Positions 16,931 to 26,800 of a stretch of DNA of 56,971 nucleotides are shown here, piece by piece. The stretch lies in NCBI RefSeq assembly GCF_020515525.1, contig NZ_JAIYEP010000019.1:1-56971 (forward strand), read 5' to 3'. Origin of the DNA: Rhodococcus yananensis (GTDB lineage: Bacteria; Actinomycetota; Actinomycetes; Mycobacteriales; Mycobacteriaceae). A model generated the notes under the pieces. The model was given only the letters and a program-made list of their open reading frames with translations, ran no database searches and was not told the DNA's origin. Positions within the stretch are counted from its first letter, which is position 1. The number at the start of each line of letters is the position of its first letter. Both the position numbers and the translations under genes were made by a program.

Positions 16931-18754
16931 GTGATCGACACGCGTACGCACGACGGGCCGAGGTCGTTGCCGGACGGGCACCGCTGGGTGGTCGTCGACG
17001 TCGAAACATCCGGGTTGCGCGCGAACAGTCACCGGGTACTCAGCGTCGCCGCGCTGGCGCTCGGCGCCGACGGCCGCGTCGAACGCGAATTCTCGACGCT
17101 CGTCGACCCCGGCTGCGATCCCGGGCCCGTCCACATCCACGGGCTGACCCGCGACCGGCTCGCCGGTGCACCACGCTTCGAGGACATCGCCCGCGAACTG
17201 GGGGAATTCCTCGACGGGCACACGATGGTCGCGCACAACGCGTCGTTCGACCACGGTTTCCTCGCCGCCGAGTTCCGGCGCGCGGGCTCCGACAGCCCCG
17301 TCGAACAGCGGCTGTGCACGCTGGCGTTGTCGCGGCGACTCGAGATCGACGTGCCGAACCACAGACTGTCCACGCTCGCTCGGCACTGGCGGGTCGAACA
17401 GTTGCGCGCCCACGACGCGTACGACGACGCCCGGGTGCTCAGCGAGATCTTCGTGCAGAGCGCGTCGCTGGCCACGAGTCTGCAACTGCCGCTGCCCGTC
17501 GTGGACTGCCGCAGCGCCAAGAGCGCCTACCCCGACACGGTCCCGCGGGTGCCGTGCCCGTGGAAGGACCCGGGCCGCCTCGATGTCACCGCCGGGCTCG
17601 TTCAGGGCATGAAGGTCGTGATCAGCGGCGACACCCGCACCCCGCGCCTCACCCTGGCCGACCGGATGACCGCCGCCGGACTCGACGTCATGAACAACGT
17701 GAGTCGCCGCACCGCCGTCGTCGTGTGCAACAACCCCGACGAGGGGACGGGCAAGGTCCGCAAGGCCCGTGCGGAAGGGATCCCCGTCGTCGACGAACGC
17801 CGCCTCGACGAGCTGCTCGCGCACGTGCGGCCCGGACAACCGAAGGTCACGCAGGCGATCGACGTGGCGGACTTGGTGGCGCCGCCGCCCGTCGAGGCTG
17901 CGGCAGCACCGGTCGCCGACACGCCGCCGCGGACGCTGCACGGGCAGCAACCGAAGTTGTGGTCGGGGCGTCGCGTGCTGCTGCTGGGCGGCACCCATCT
18001 CGAGGCCGTCATGATGCGCTCGCGCATCACCCAACTGGGCGCCCGCCCGTCGCTGAACCTCACCGCCGGCGTCACCGACGTCCTGCTTCTCGCCGGCGGC
18101 GAGGACGACAAGCGGATGCCGCGGGTCCGCGCGCGTGACCTGCCCGTGCTCACCAGCGCGGACGTCGACTCGGCCGTCGAGAACGGTGTCGTCCCGCCCC
18201 ACATGCGCACCGAGGCGCGGGCGGCGGCGCCGGTGCTGTCGCGCGGGGAGGTCACCGACCTCCCGGCCCGTGCGTCGTCGTGGGCCGTGAACGTGGCGTG
18301 GAAGGCCGAGACGGCCGGCAGCGAGTTCGACGTCGACGTCGTCGCGTTCCTCCTCGCCGCCGACGAACGGGTCGACGGCGACGACGATTTCGTCTTCTAC
18401 AACAACCCCGTCGGTGCGGGTGGTGCCGTCGAACTGTCCGTCGACGGCAGCAGCGAACAGTGCCTGCGTGTCGATCTGCGTCAGGTGCCCGACGAATGCG
18501 CACGGATCACGGTGGCCGCCGCGATCGACGGCCCACCCACCTTCGGTGACGTCGGTGCGGTGTCGGTGAACGTCGACGGTGACGACGGGACGGTCGCGAC
18601 GTTCGTGCTGGACGCCGGCACCACCGAACGCACCATGGTCCTCGCCGAGATCTACCGTCGCGCCGGGCGGTGGCGGCTCCGCGCGGTGGGGCAGGGATAC
18701 GACGACGATCTCGCTGCCCTCGCCGTCCGGTACGGGGTCGACGTCGACGGGTGA
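16931..18754 (+). CDS. DEDDh exonuclease-BRCT-TerD fusion protein
   Basis: A 607-residue fusion. Residues about 18-180 are a DnaQ-like DEDDh exonuclease: VVDVETSG gives the first Asp/Glu pair, VAHNASFDHGFL the second acidic motif and AHDAYDDARV the His/Asp pair. Residues about 205-420 hold BRCT-like repeats (GMKVVISGDTRTPRLTLADR). Residues about 430-607 are a TerD domain with a VAFLLAADERVDGDDDFVFY calcium-binding loop. GTG 16931 is selected over an earlier GTG because GGGAGG sits 5 nt upstream. TerD fusions to DNA-processing domains have been linked to stress and DNA-damage responses. Confidence 0.88.
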   Translation: MIDTRTHDGPRSLPDGHRWVVVDVETSGLRANSHRVLSVAALALGADGRVEREFSTLVDPGCDPGPVHIHGLTRDRLAGAPRFEDIARELGEFLDGHTMVAHNASFDHGFLAAEFRRAGSDSPVEQRLCTLALSRRLEIDVPNHRLSTLARHWRVEQLRAHDAYDDARVLSEIFVQSASLATSLQLPLPVVDCRSAKSAYPDTVPRVPCPWKDPGRLDVTAGLVQGMKVVISGDTRTPRLTLADRMTAAGLDVMNNVSRRTAVVVCNNPDEGTGKVRKARAEGIPVVDERRLDELLAHVRPGQPKVTQAIDVADLVAPPPVEAAAAPVADTPPRTLHGQQPKLWSGRRVLLLGGTHLEAVMMRSRITQLGARPSLNLTAGVTDVLLLAGGEDDKRMPRVRARDLPVLTSADVDSAVENGVVPPHMRTEARAAAPVLSRGEVTDLPARASSWAVNVAWKAETAGSEFDVDVVAFLLAADERVDGDDDFVFYNNPVGAGGAVELSVDGSSEQCLRVDLRQVPDECARITVAAAIDGPPTFGDVGAVSVNVDGDDGTVATFVLDAGTTERTMVLAEIYRRAGRWRLRAVGQGYDDDLAALAVRYGVDVDG

Positions 18755-18771
18755 CACTGGGCCCCGGGTGT

Positions 18772-18837
18772 TCCCGCGGCAGTTTTCGTCTCGCGCGGTT
18801 GCAGTTGTGGCGGAGGGAAACCACTCCGTCCGCGGGA
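18772..18837 (+). repeat. 66-bp palindromic-ended repeat, copy R1
   Basis: This 66-nt element has terminal inverted repeats TCCCGCGG / CCGCGGGA and an internal conserved block GCGCGGTTGCAGTTGTGGCG. It lies between the convergent exonuclease-TerD and Vsr-like nuclease genes. It is the same length and orientation as R2, which is on the other side of the nuclease gene. Other copies are R3 (23635-23700) and R4 (45622-45687). Confidence 0.8.
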
Positions 18838-18844
18838 TGCACAA

Positions 18845-19756
18845 CTACCGACGCGACCGCGCGACAGCACGCTCGAAACGCGCCCGCACCCTCTCGAATC
18901 CGAACAACTCGGCCCACGTCCACCGGACCACCTCGTAGCCCAGATCGCGCAGCGTGTCCTCGCGCCGCTTCTCCCGACGAACGGCGTCGCTGCCACCCTC
19001 GTCGTACTTGATCATCCCGTCGAACTCGCCGACGATCCCGAATTCGTCCCAGAAGAAGTCGACGCGGGCCACGAACGCGCCGTCCGGATCGAGCACCGTC
19101 TTCTGCAGTGTCGGCGACGGCATCGAGAACTGCTTCATGCGTAGTCGGCTCAACGACTCGCCGGCGCTTTCACTGCGTCCGTCGAGGAAACCCACGATCT
19201 GCCTGGCCACCACGATGCCCTGACGACGCCCCGTCGTCGCGAGCAGCCGGACGATCGACTCCGCCACCGCAGGGTCGGCGGCCAGCGCCGAATCCCCGGC
19301 GATCACCGCTTCCTCGACGGTGAGTGTGCACGCGAGATCCACGACGGTGCGGGCGGCGGACGTGCACGCGATACCGGTGATGTCGACGATCTCGTTCGGC
19401 GGGAGTGACCCGACGTGGACATGCCTCCCGCCGCTGCGGCCACCGCCGCCGCTCCCGTCGCGCGTGATGTGGAGGCGACCCAGGTCCGGTCGCCACAGCG
19501 CGAACCCGTGCATCACCGCGGCCGAGACATGACTGAATGCGGCTCCGTCGGTGAGGCCGCGCGCCGCGGACCGGATCCGCACCTTGTGTCGGCCGAGTTC
19601 GTCGAGCCGTGACGCGACACCCGACGGCAGGTAGAGCCCGCGGTCGAGCCGCTCGAATTCGCCGTTCAGCAGGGCCTGCCGGATGCGCACGTCGCTCCAG
19701 CCCGTGGTGAGTGCGTCGCTCCGGCGCAGGGGTTCGGATGAGGTCATGACGCCCAT
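18845..19756 (-). CDS. DUF559/Vsr-fold nuclease-like protein with AbiEi-like N-terminus
   Basis: A 303-residue protein. The N-terminal half resembles the actinobacterial AbiEi-like antitoxin fold (IRQALLNGEFERLDRGLYLP). The C-terminal 100 residues are a DUF559/Vsr-type PD-(D/E)XK domain, with ARVDFFWDEFGIVGEFDGMI giving the D...ExD core and RRED..LRDLGYEVVRWTW completing it. Such proteins are common in mycolate actinobacteria and poorly characterised. Two ATGs (19756, 19747) are possible and neither has a strong ribosome site. It is bracketed by R1 and R2 in direct orientation. No toxin partner is adjacent. Confidence 0.78.
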   Translation of the reverse strand: MGVMTSSEPLRRSDALTTGWSDVRIRQALLNGEFERLDRGLYLPSGVASRLDELGRHKVRIRSAARGLTDGAAFSHVSAAVMHGFALWRPDLGRLHITRDGSGGGGRSGGRHVHVGSLPPNEIVDITGIACTSAARTVVDLACTLTVEEAVIAGDSALAADPAVAESIVRLLATTGRRQGIVVARQIVGFLDGRSESAGESLSRLRMKQFSMPSPTLQKTVLDPDGAFVARVDFFWDEFGIVGEFDGMIKYDEGGSDAVRREKRREDTLRDLGYEVVRWTWAELFGFERVRARFERAVARSRR

Positions 19757-19841
19757 GGTGCCGGTACGCCGGGGCGAAACCCGCCGGAGAACCGCCGATC
19801 GGGGATACCTGTGGATGAATCGACCCCCTGTGGACAACGCT

Positions 19842-19907
19842 TGCCGCGGACCGGATCGCCTCCCGCGGTTGCAATTGTGGCGGGGGGAAGCAACTCCGTC
19901 CGCGGCA
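19842..19907 (+). repeat. 66-bp palindromic-ended repeat, copy R2
   Basis: A 66-nt copy with a perfect 10-bp terminal inverted repeat (TGCCGCGGAC / GTCCGCGGCA). The outer mismatch relative to R3/R4 is compensated at both ends, which keeps pairing. The internal block CGCGGTTGCAATTGTGGCGG matches R1. It lies upstream of the Vsr-like nuclease gene and 14 nt past the remnant small ORF. Confidence 0.8.
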
Positions 19908-19920
19908 CCGGATTCGTAGG

Positions 19921-20061
19921 CTATCTCACCGCGCTGACGTGTCGCCGGCCGCGTGGATTCGGCGTGCGAACTCGAACTGTTCGGTGAGGAATGCCTCGCC
20001 CCCGCCGGATCTGTACGAGTTCCGCGATGGCGTCGGGGTCGAGTCTGACGAAGTCCGTCAT
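19921..20061 (-). pseudogene. Small ESX-like ORF remnant, frameshifted
   Basis: ATG 20061 begins MTDFVRLDPDAIAELVQ, which looks like the start of a short helical WXG100-like protein placed directly after a DUF3558 lipoprotein gene. As read, the frame then becomes Arg/Pro-rich and stops after 46 codons. Shifting frame near 20007 gives the more protein-like GEAFLTEQFEFARRIHAAG before a stop at 19926. This suggests a frameshift in a decayed gene. The family call is tentative. Confidence 0.4.
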
Positions 20062-20081
20062 TTCCAATCGGCCTTCCTCGT

Positions 20082-20654
20082 CTACAGGTATGACTCGAGC
20101 GTGGCGACCAGGTGTTCCATGTCTATGCACCATTGATCCCTTGGAACGGGCGTTGATCCCAACTTGTAGTGCGTGCGGCAGTACAACACCAGTCCGAACT
20201 CGGTTTCGAGGACGTAGGTGCAGTCGCCCGAGGACGACTCGTCGATTTCCAGGAGCGCCCGCCGTCCGTTGATCTGGGTCGGTGTGGCGATGTCTCCGAC
20301 TTTGGCAAGTTCTTCGTCCAATGTGACGTTGCCGGCGAGGATGCTGAGGGAGAACTGTCGCAGTCCGTTCTCGACTGCAGGACTGCGATAACTGCAGCCG
20401 AGGAACGAATAGGCGCCCATCGGGTACGCGTCCACATCCTTGTCGCGGGCGTCGTAGCCGAGTTCCTCCATCGCTTCGTCGGGGATGTCGAGGCAGGGGT
20501 CGAAGGTGATCGGGGGACGGACGGAGTTGTCGGTGACGCGGGGGATCCGCGTGGTGGTGGTGGTGGTGGGTGTCGGCTCCGTGGCGGTATTTGCGCTACA
20601 CCCCACCAGGACCACGGAAGTCATTGTGAGCGCTGCGTATTCCCATCCGGCCAT
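20082..20654 (-). CDS. DUF3558-type lipoprotein (second copy)
   Basis: A 190-residue secreted lipoprotein with the signal sequence and lipobox VVLVGC near residue 20, then a Thr-rich linker (PTPTTTTTTRIP) and the DUF3558 motif ITFDPCLDIPDEAMEELGYD. ATG 20654 is preferred to ATG 20675 because GGGGGATC lies at a suitable distance. Length and motifs match the paralog near 12.3-12.9 kb. It should be anchored in the envelope; function unknown. Confidence 0.85.
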   Translation of the reverse strand: MAGWEYAALTMTSVVLVGCSANTATEPTPTTTTTTRIPRVTDNSVRPPITFDPCLDIPDEAMEELGYDARDKDVDAYPMGAYSFLGCSYRSPAVENGLRQFSLSILAGNVTLDEELAKVGDIATPTQINGRRALLEIDESSSGDCTYVLETEFGLVLYCRTHYKLGSTPVPRDQWCIDMEHLVATLESYL

Positions 20655-20701
20655 GTGATCCCCCGAGTCGACCATGATCGGGCGTGACCATAGCACGGTC
20701 G

Positions 20702-22411
20702 TCACGGTTCGTCGCCCATGCGCGCGACCGCCTCCGCGACACGCTGCGTGTCGGCGAGTGTCCACTCGGCAGGTGCGGTGACCGCGGCCCACCCGTACGG
20801 GATGAGGTCCTCGTAGTTGTGCCCGTGCCCGACCGGCGGCAGTGTTCCCACCATGATGTCGGCTGCGACCTGCCAGAACGTGACGATCGGGTACCACCGC
20901 ATCGACGGCGAGCGATCCTGGCCGGGTGGTTCCGACAGCCACGCGGGTCGCTCGATCAGCAACCTCGGTCCCCACCACACGACCGGGTCGGACGCATGCT
21001 GCAGATACAGGATCCGTGGTGCGTCCCACGGGCCCTGCTGCGCCCCGAGTGTGTGCACATCGGTCGCGAACCGCACCCCGCCGCCGTCTTCGTGCACGGG
21101 GAGCACCTCGGGTGATCCAGCGTCGCGGTCATCGATGATGGTGCGCCACAGAAGGTTCGAATTGGGCGGGCCGACGAACAAGGCGCCGTCCACGTCGCGA
21201 CGCAGTTCGGACAGGTCGTCGAAGGCTGCCTCCGCCGACTGCGAACCCAGACTCTCCCCGTAGACGACGAGCTTCGGCCGTTGTCCTTCCGGTAGTTGCG
21301 ACCACCTCTCGTGGACACCGCTGATCAGTTCGTCGCCCGCAGCCTGCGCTGCGGAGCCGTCGACGAGGAACGAGATCCAACTGGGAAGGAACGAGTACTG
21401 GATCGAGGCGATCGCCGAGTTGCCGTTGTAGATCATCTCGATGGAGTCGGCCGCCGCCGGATTCACCCATCCGGTTCCGGTCGTGCCGGCCACGACGAGA
21501 ATCTCGCGGTCCCATGCCTCGGTGCGGTCGAGTTCGTCGAGGATCAACTGCACTTGTTCGCCGGTCGTGCCGTCGGCGTCCAACCCCGCATACACCCGAA
21601 TGGGCTCCAGTGCCGGTGCGTCGTTCAATGCCGTGAGTTCCCCGGCGCGCATGCCGCCGTCGACGAACGTGCGGCCCTGGCGACCGAGACCCTCCCACGA
21701 CGAAGCCGAAGCCGGACTACCGGATCGCTCCGGTTCCTGCGGCCGTGACACACCCGGGTCGGTGCTGTTGTTGTCGGCGGCGAAGACGACCCGTGCCGCG
21801 GTCGAACTGCTCGCCAACAGAACCTGGTCGACGAACACGACGGCCGCCACCGCGAGGATTGCGGGTGCGAGGATCCCCGCCGCGGCAACCGGAACGCGCA
21901 GCCGAGACGCCAGGAACTCCGCGAGCCCGCGCCCCAACCGGCGCACGCCACGCGCGAGGAACAGAACGGCCACGAACACCGCGACACTCACGAGTCCGGT
22001 ACGCAGATAAGCGAATCCGGTGGTCTGCTCGATTCCCATCAGAGCGCGGACTTCGTTCTGCCAATCCGCCGCTGCGAACAGGCTTCCCGCCACCGTCGTG
22101 ACCGTCACGATTGCGACCGCGATCTGCGCGACGACTCGAACCGTGTGCCGCCGATGCCACCATGTCAGGCGCGGAGCGATCCACCTGCGCGCGGGGAAGG
22201 CGAGGAGAACCCCGATCCCGTAGCCGATGATGCTCGTGACGCCGCTGACCGAACCCTGGTAATACCACTCGCGGGGAATCAGCGACGGGCTCAGGCTCCA
22301 GGCGAAGAAGAGCAGGGCGACGACGAGCCCCGCGAAGTCCAGGCCGAGCACCGTCACGCGGGGCGGGTTCTGCGGCTCGGCGGTCGCGCCGTCCGCGCTG
22401 TGGAGGGTCAC
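20702..22411 (-). CDS. Membrane alpha/beta-hydrolase (DUF2319/Abhydrolase_9 type)
   Basis: A 569-residue protein. About five hydrophobic segments occupy residues 20-215 (for example LDFAGLVVALLFFAW and GLVSVAVFVAVLFLA). The C-terminal extracytoplasmic hydrolase domain includes the nucleophile elbow VVYGESLGSQSAE and a late VGHGHNYEDLIPYGW. SPSLIPREWYYQG near residue 40 is typical of the family. The start is GTG 22411. Substrate unknown; a role in the cell envelope is an inference from topology. Confidence 0.88.
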   Translation of the reverse strand: MTLHSADGATAEPQNPPRVTVLGLDFAGLVVALLFFAWSLSPSLIPREWYYQGSVSGVTSIIGYGIGVLLAFPARRWIAPRLTWWHRRHTVRVVAQIAVAIVTVTTVAGSLFAAADWQNEVRALMGIEQTTGFAYLRTGLVSVAVFVAVLFLARGVRRLGRGLAEFLASRLRVPVAAAGILAPAILAVAAVVFVDQVLLASSSTAARVVFAADNNSTDPGVSRPQEPERSGSPASASSWEGLGRQGRTFVDGGMRAGELTALNDAPALEPIRVYAGLDADGTTGEQVQLILDELDRTEAWDREILVVAGTTGTGWVNPAAADSIEMIYNGNSAIASIQYSFLPSWISFLVDGSAAQAAGDELISGVHERWSQLPEGQRPKLVVYGESLGSQSAEAAFDDLSELRRDVDGALFVGPPNSNLLWRTIIDDRDAGSPEVLPVHEDGGGVRFATDVHTLGAQQGPWDAPRILYLQHASDPVVWWGPRLLIERPAWLSEPPGQDRSPSMRWYPIVTFWQVAADIMVGTLPPVGHGHNYEDLIPYGWAAVTAPAEWTLADTQRVAEAVARMGDEP

Positions 22412-22600
22412 AGGGGTGACAGTATCCGGTTCGGGCCGGTGCCGGACGTGTGCCGACTGGCCGATCGCCGCGGTCGTCAGGGAGTGATAAACGGGGTTAT
22501 CGGATGAGTTCTACCGTCACCTGCTCCCGCCGCGGTGTCATGGGGATCGAACGCAGGGCCGCATCGAGTCGGTCGTGCCCCACCGCTTCCAGAGGACGAG

Positions 22601-23248
22601 ATGACCGAGAACTACACCGTGCCGATGATGCCCCGGATCCCCGTCGACCCCGACGGTGCGTCGGCCCGCACACCTCGACGTTGGCCGTGGATCGCCGGGA
22701 TCGTTGTGGCGGTCGCGGCCGGTGCCGGGGCCGGCGTGGCCGTCGGGACACCGTCGGCCGAGGAGAATCAGGCGAAGATCGATGCGGCCGTCGCTGCGGA
22801 GGTCGCTGATCAGCGGGCCCAGCTCGCGTCGGAACAGGACGCGGCGGCGGAGGCACAGGAGGCGGCGGTTGCCGCACTCGCAGATGCGAAGGACCAGGCG
22901 GCCGACGCGGCTGCAGCGCAGGCGGACGCGGACGCAGCCAACGCCGCCGCCGACGCACGTTCTGCCGAACTCGACGAACGCGAGGCCGCCCTCGAACCGA
23001 GGGAAGCCGACGCGGCACGATCCACCTTCGGAAACGGAATTCACCTGGTGGGGAGGGACATCAACCCCGGTACATATCAGGCACCGGGCGGTTCGATGTG
23101 CTACTGGGAGCGACTGTCCGGCACGTCGGGCGAGTTCAGCGACCTGATCGCGAACGACCTTCCGTCCGGCACTGCCGTCGTCACGATTTCCGGATCCGAC
23201 GTCGCGTTCAAGTCCGATGACTGCGGGACGTGGACGAAGATCGGCTGA
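22601..23248 (+). CDS. Single-pass membrane protein with coiled coil and C-terminal sensor-like domain
   Basis: A 215-residue protein. An N-terminal cytoplasmic tail is followed by a membrane segment near residues 25-50 (WIAGIVVAVAAGAGAGVAVG). An Ala/Glu-rich coiled coil spans about 55-140. The extracytoplasmic C-terminal domain contains VGRDINPGTYQAPGG, CYWERLSG and KSDDCGTW, a conserved actinobacterial module of unknown role with two paired cysteines. ATG 22601 has AGAGGACGAG immediately upstream. Probably co-transcribed with the next small membrane gene. Confidence 0.8.
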   Translation: MTENYTVPMMPRIPVDPDGASARTPRRWPWIAGIVVAVAAGAGAGVAVGTPSAEENQAKIDAAVAAEVADQRAQLASEQDAAAEAQEAAVAALADAKDQAADAAAAQADADAANAAADARSAELDEREAALEPREADAARSTFGNGIHLVGRDINPGTYQAPGGSMCYWERLSGTSGEFSDLIANDLPSGTAVVTISGSDVAFKSDDCGTWTKIG

Positions 23249-23277
23249 CCCACCCGCGCGGCGAGAGGTGATCGACA

Positions 23278-23586
23278 ATGAAGCAATTGATGGGGATCTT
23301 CGCGTTCTTCCTCGTCCTCGGGTTTGTCGTCGAACACTGGCGGATTCTGCTGGCGCTCGTCGTCCTCGGGATCGTCGCGACGGTGGCGGTCCTGTCGGCA
23401 CCGAGGGTCTTCGAAGTCTCCAGCGCGGCGTGGACGCGGTCACGGCAGCGCCGGCGTGAACGTGCGGAGCGGGCTCGGGCGGCCCGGTTGCGGTTGGCGG
23501 CCCGCGCCGACGAGCAGCACACCCTCTACCTGGACGGTGACACGCGCGGAATCTACGGCGACTATCCACCCGAGAGCATCGAATGA
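23278..23586 (+). CDS. Small membrane protein
   Basis: A 102-residue protein. Two hydrophobic stretches near residues 5-40 (FAFFLVLGFVV and ILLALVVLGIVATVAVL) are followed by a strongly basic, Arg-rich helix and a short tail. A GAGAGG site lies upstream of ATG 23278. It is 29 nt downstream of the coiled-coil membrane protein, so the two are likely an operon. No family recognised. Confidence 0.65.
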   Translation: MKQLMGIFAFFLVLGFVVEHWRILLALVVLGIVATVAVLSAPRVFEVSSAAWTRSRQRRRERAERARAARLRLAARADEQHTLYLDGDTRGIYGDYPPESIE

Positions 23587-23634
23587 GCTTCGACAACGCA
23601 ACAAGGTGCGGCAGTTGCCGATCCGACCGTTGGC

Positions 23635-23700
23635 TCCCGCGGACGTAGTTGTTTCGCGCGGTTGCTGTAGCGGGCGCGGGAGACGATCGGGTCCGCGGGA
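23635..23700 (+). repeat. 66-bp palindromic-ended repeat, copy R3
   Basis: A 66-nt copy with the perfect 10-bp inverted ends TCCCGCGGAC / GTCCGCGGGA. The internal TTTCGCGCGGTTGC matches R1/R2, with divergence in the right half. It lies between the small membrane protein gene and the promoter region of the first giant helicase. Confidence 0.8.
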
Positions 23701-23800
23701 ACAGGTCGAAGTCGTCTCGGGTGGTGGTCGTGGGGGCGGCGATGTTCGCGCATGATGGGAGCGGGAACGGGGACCGGCCATGCACACTGTCGGCGATGGT

Positions 23801-23810
23801 TCCTAAGGTG
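23801..23810 (+). promoter_or_regulatory. Putative promoter element of the first giant helicase
   Basis: TCCTAAGGTG lies about 50 nt before the start codon. A nearly identical TCCTATGGTG (30491-30500) sits at about the same distance from the second helicase. Each contains a TANNNT -10-like hexamer. Conservation in otherwise diverged leaders is the evidence; no transcript data are available. Confidence 0.4.
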
Positions 23811-23853
23811 GTGCCTACCCGTTCCGGCGACGGGTGGGTGAGGTCTCGGGACG

Positions 23854-26800
23854 GTGATGGGAGTGGGTGTGGAGTCGAGGGAGAACGACCCCGAACTGAG
23901 GGATCGTGTGCAGCGTTTGCTCGCCTTCTTGTCCGAGCTCGTCAAAGCCCGCAGCGCGCCGGTCCGCAACCTCGACGACCATCGGGGTGTGCTGCCGCTC
24001 GACGACGGCGATCTCGACATCGGGCTCAGCCCCGACGCCACCGCAGGCGAGGTCGTCCTCCGGGCACGGCGAGTGCATCTCGAGGAGCCACCGCCGCTTC
24101 CCGCAGTGGTTGCGCCGCACGTCAACGGCACAATCGACGATTCCGGTGCCGAACCCACCCTCACCTCCGGAGCGCCCGCGACGGTCGACGCCTTCGACAC
24201 GTGGCTCACCGAATGGCGTGCCTGGGCGGCCGTCGACCGCGAGCGACGACCCGCAGCGCGTCTCTACAGCTTCCTGCAGCGCGCGATGCTCGACCTCGAA
24301 GCCCAACCCGAGTCGCTGGAGCTCGTCGTCGCGTCCGGGTTGCTGCACCTGCCCGCGGATGCGGCGGGCGAGGAGGTACGCACGCACCTGATCACGCAGT
24401 CGACCGTCGTCGAACGCCACGACGATTCCGGCGACCTGCTGGTCCTGCTGAACCCTGATGCCGGCCCGTCCCTCGAAGACACCCAGCTGCTCACCGGGCT
24501 CGGGGCATTCGACCCGTCGGGCACCCGTCACCTGCGTGAATCCCTCGCGACACGTGTCGCTTCGCCGATCGACCCGGCAGTCGAGGTGTTTCTCAAGGAC
24601 TGGGCCGGCCGCGCGCTCACCGTGCACGTCGACCTCGTCGACCGAGCCGACGACACACGAGCCGACGACGCACCCTCGCCCGACCGGACGTTGACGGTGT
24701 CGCCGGCGCTGGTTCTCCGGCAACGTGGCGCGCATTCGCTCATCGAGTACTACGAGCGCATGATCGAGGCGGCGGCCGACGAGTCCAACCCGGTGCCGCT
24801 GGGCCTGGCGCAGCTCGTCGAAGCCATCGAGCCGGCCGACCGCGTTGCGTGGCTCGACCGCACCGGCAGCGGGTCGGCGGCGTTGCTCGCGGACGATCCG
24901 CTGTTCCCCCTGCCGGTGAACGAGGAGCAGCGCGACATCCTCGATCGACTCACCGGCGACAGCGGTGTCGTCGTCGAAGGGCCTCCGGGTACCGGCAAGA
25001 CGCATACCATCGCGAATCTCGTGTCGGCGCTGCTGGCGCGCGGTCAACGGGTGCTGGTCACCAGTGAGAAGGCGCAGGCGCTGCGTGTTCTGCGCGACAA
25101 GCTTCCACCGGAACTGCAGGAACTGTGCGTGTCGGTCACCGACGCGGCCCGCGGAGGCTCGGCCGAACTCAACCGTAGCGTCAGCGAAATCGCAACCCGC
25201 AAAGCACAATTCAACCCGAGTCGGGTTGCGCGTCGCATCGAGGATCTCGCGACGCAACGCACCGAGGCGCTGAACCGCCGGGCGGTGCTGACGGAGCAGG
25301 TCCGGCAGGCGCGCGCGGAGGAGACGGTCGTCCACACCGAGGCCGTGCCCGGCTACGCCGGGACGCTCGCGGCCATCGTCCGTCAGGTTCGCACGCAGCA
25401 GGCCCGGCACGGGTGGCTGCCCGGACCGGTCCTCGCCGACACCCCGCCGCTGACCGTCGACGAGCTGCACACGCTCCTGTCCCTGCATCAACGTTCGACG
25501 GCGGAGCGCGCGCAGCGTCGACACCAGGTGTTCCCCGACCTGTCGCTCCCCACGGTGGGCGACGTCCGGTACGCGTGCGACGCCGTCGCGCAGGCGAACA
25601 GTGACGCGACCGGCGGTGAGCTGCCGGGGCTGCTGCGCGTCCTCGAAGGGGCCTCACCCGACGAACTCACCCGCATCCATGACCTGTGCGAACAGCTGCA
25701 GGGCGCCCTGCAGGAGGCGGAGCGACTCGACGCGCAGTTCCAGCGCATGGCGGACGCCGTCCTGTCCGGGCAGGCGCAGCACCTGTGGGGGAAGACCGCC
25801 GAACTCCAAGATCTCGTGCAGGCCGCGCAGGACGCCGACCGCCTCGTCGGTACCAGCATCGTCGAGACACCCGTCGCCGGGCGGAAGGCGTTCGAGGCGT
25901 ACGACGCGCTGGCCCGCAGGCTGGACGCCGGCGACACGTGGCGCACCGGCCTCGCCCGGTTCCGGCGCAGCGACGAACAGTCGGCCGTGGAGGCGCTCGG
26001 TGAGCCCGCGACCGTCGACGGGGTTCCCGCGACCACCGCGTCCACGGTGCGGATCGTCGCCGAGCACATGCGTGCGTTCGACGCGGTGCGGGTGGTGGGC
26101 ATCATCCTGCGTGATCTCGGCATCGAACTCCCCGCGGACGAGTCGCGTAGCCGCGCCGTCGGGGCTCTGGCGTTCGTCAACCGTGATCGCGCGATCATCG
26201 ACGATCTCACCGCGCGTGCACGCGCGGTCGAATCGGCGTTGCAGGACATCAATCCGGGCGCGCCGCGGATCGCGACCATCGACCAGGCCCGGGCGGTGGC
26301 GGAATCCGCGCGGGCGATCGCGGCGGTCGGAAATGCGGAGGCGAACAAGACGTGGCTCGAGTCCGTCGCCGTGTATGTGCAGGACGAGACCGCGGACGGC
26401 GTGTCGCCGGAGGCCACCGCGTTGGCGCAAGCCTTCCACGACAGGGACTTCGACGCGATCAGCGCGGCGCTGGGCGCGTGGGAGCAGGCGGTCCACGAAC
26501 ACCGTGAAGAACTCGAACTCGTCGCCTTGCACGAGCGGTTGGCGGAGGCGGCACCCGCGCTCGCGCAGGCGATCGCGACGACACCGTGGGATCCGGGATG
26601 GCCCGCCTGCCTCGCCTACATCGACGGTGCGTGGGCGTGGCGGCGCGCGGAGCGGTGGGTACGCGACCGACACGAGAGCGCCGACGGACAGCTCGGGCGT
26701 GATCTCGACGCCGTCGAGCAGGACATCGCGCGGTTGACGGCGCAGCTCGCCGCGGAGCAGGCGTGGAGCGCGTGCCTCGAACGCACGACGGCCGAGCAGG

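Larger units (their letters stand above)
19757..20081. other. Intergenic region with R2 and a gene remnant
   Basis: Between the Vsr-like nuclease start and the DUF3558 lipoprotein stop there is no complete gene. It contains the nuclease promoter, the 66-bp repeat R2 (19842-19907) and a short ESX-like remnant (19921-20061), annotated separately. Confidence 0.6.

Noticed and set aside
18845-19756. AbiE toxin-antitoxin pair
   Set aside because: Only the AbiEi-like N-terminal region is present; no AbiEii nucleotidyltransferase gene is adjacent, and the C-terminus is a Vsr-type domain.
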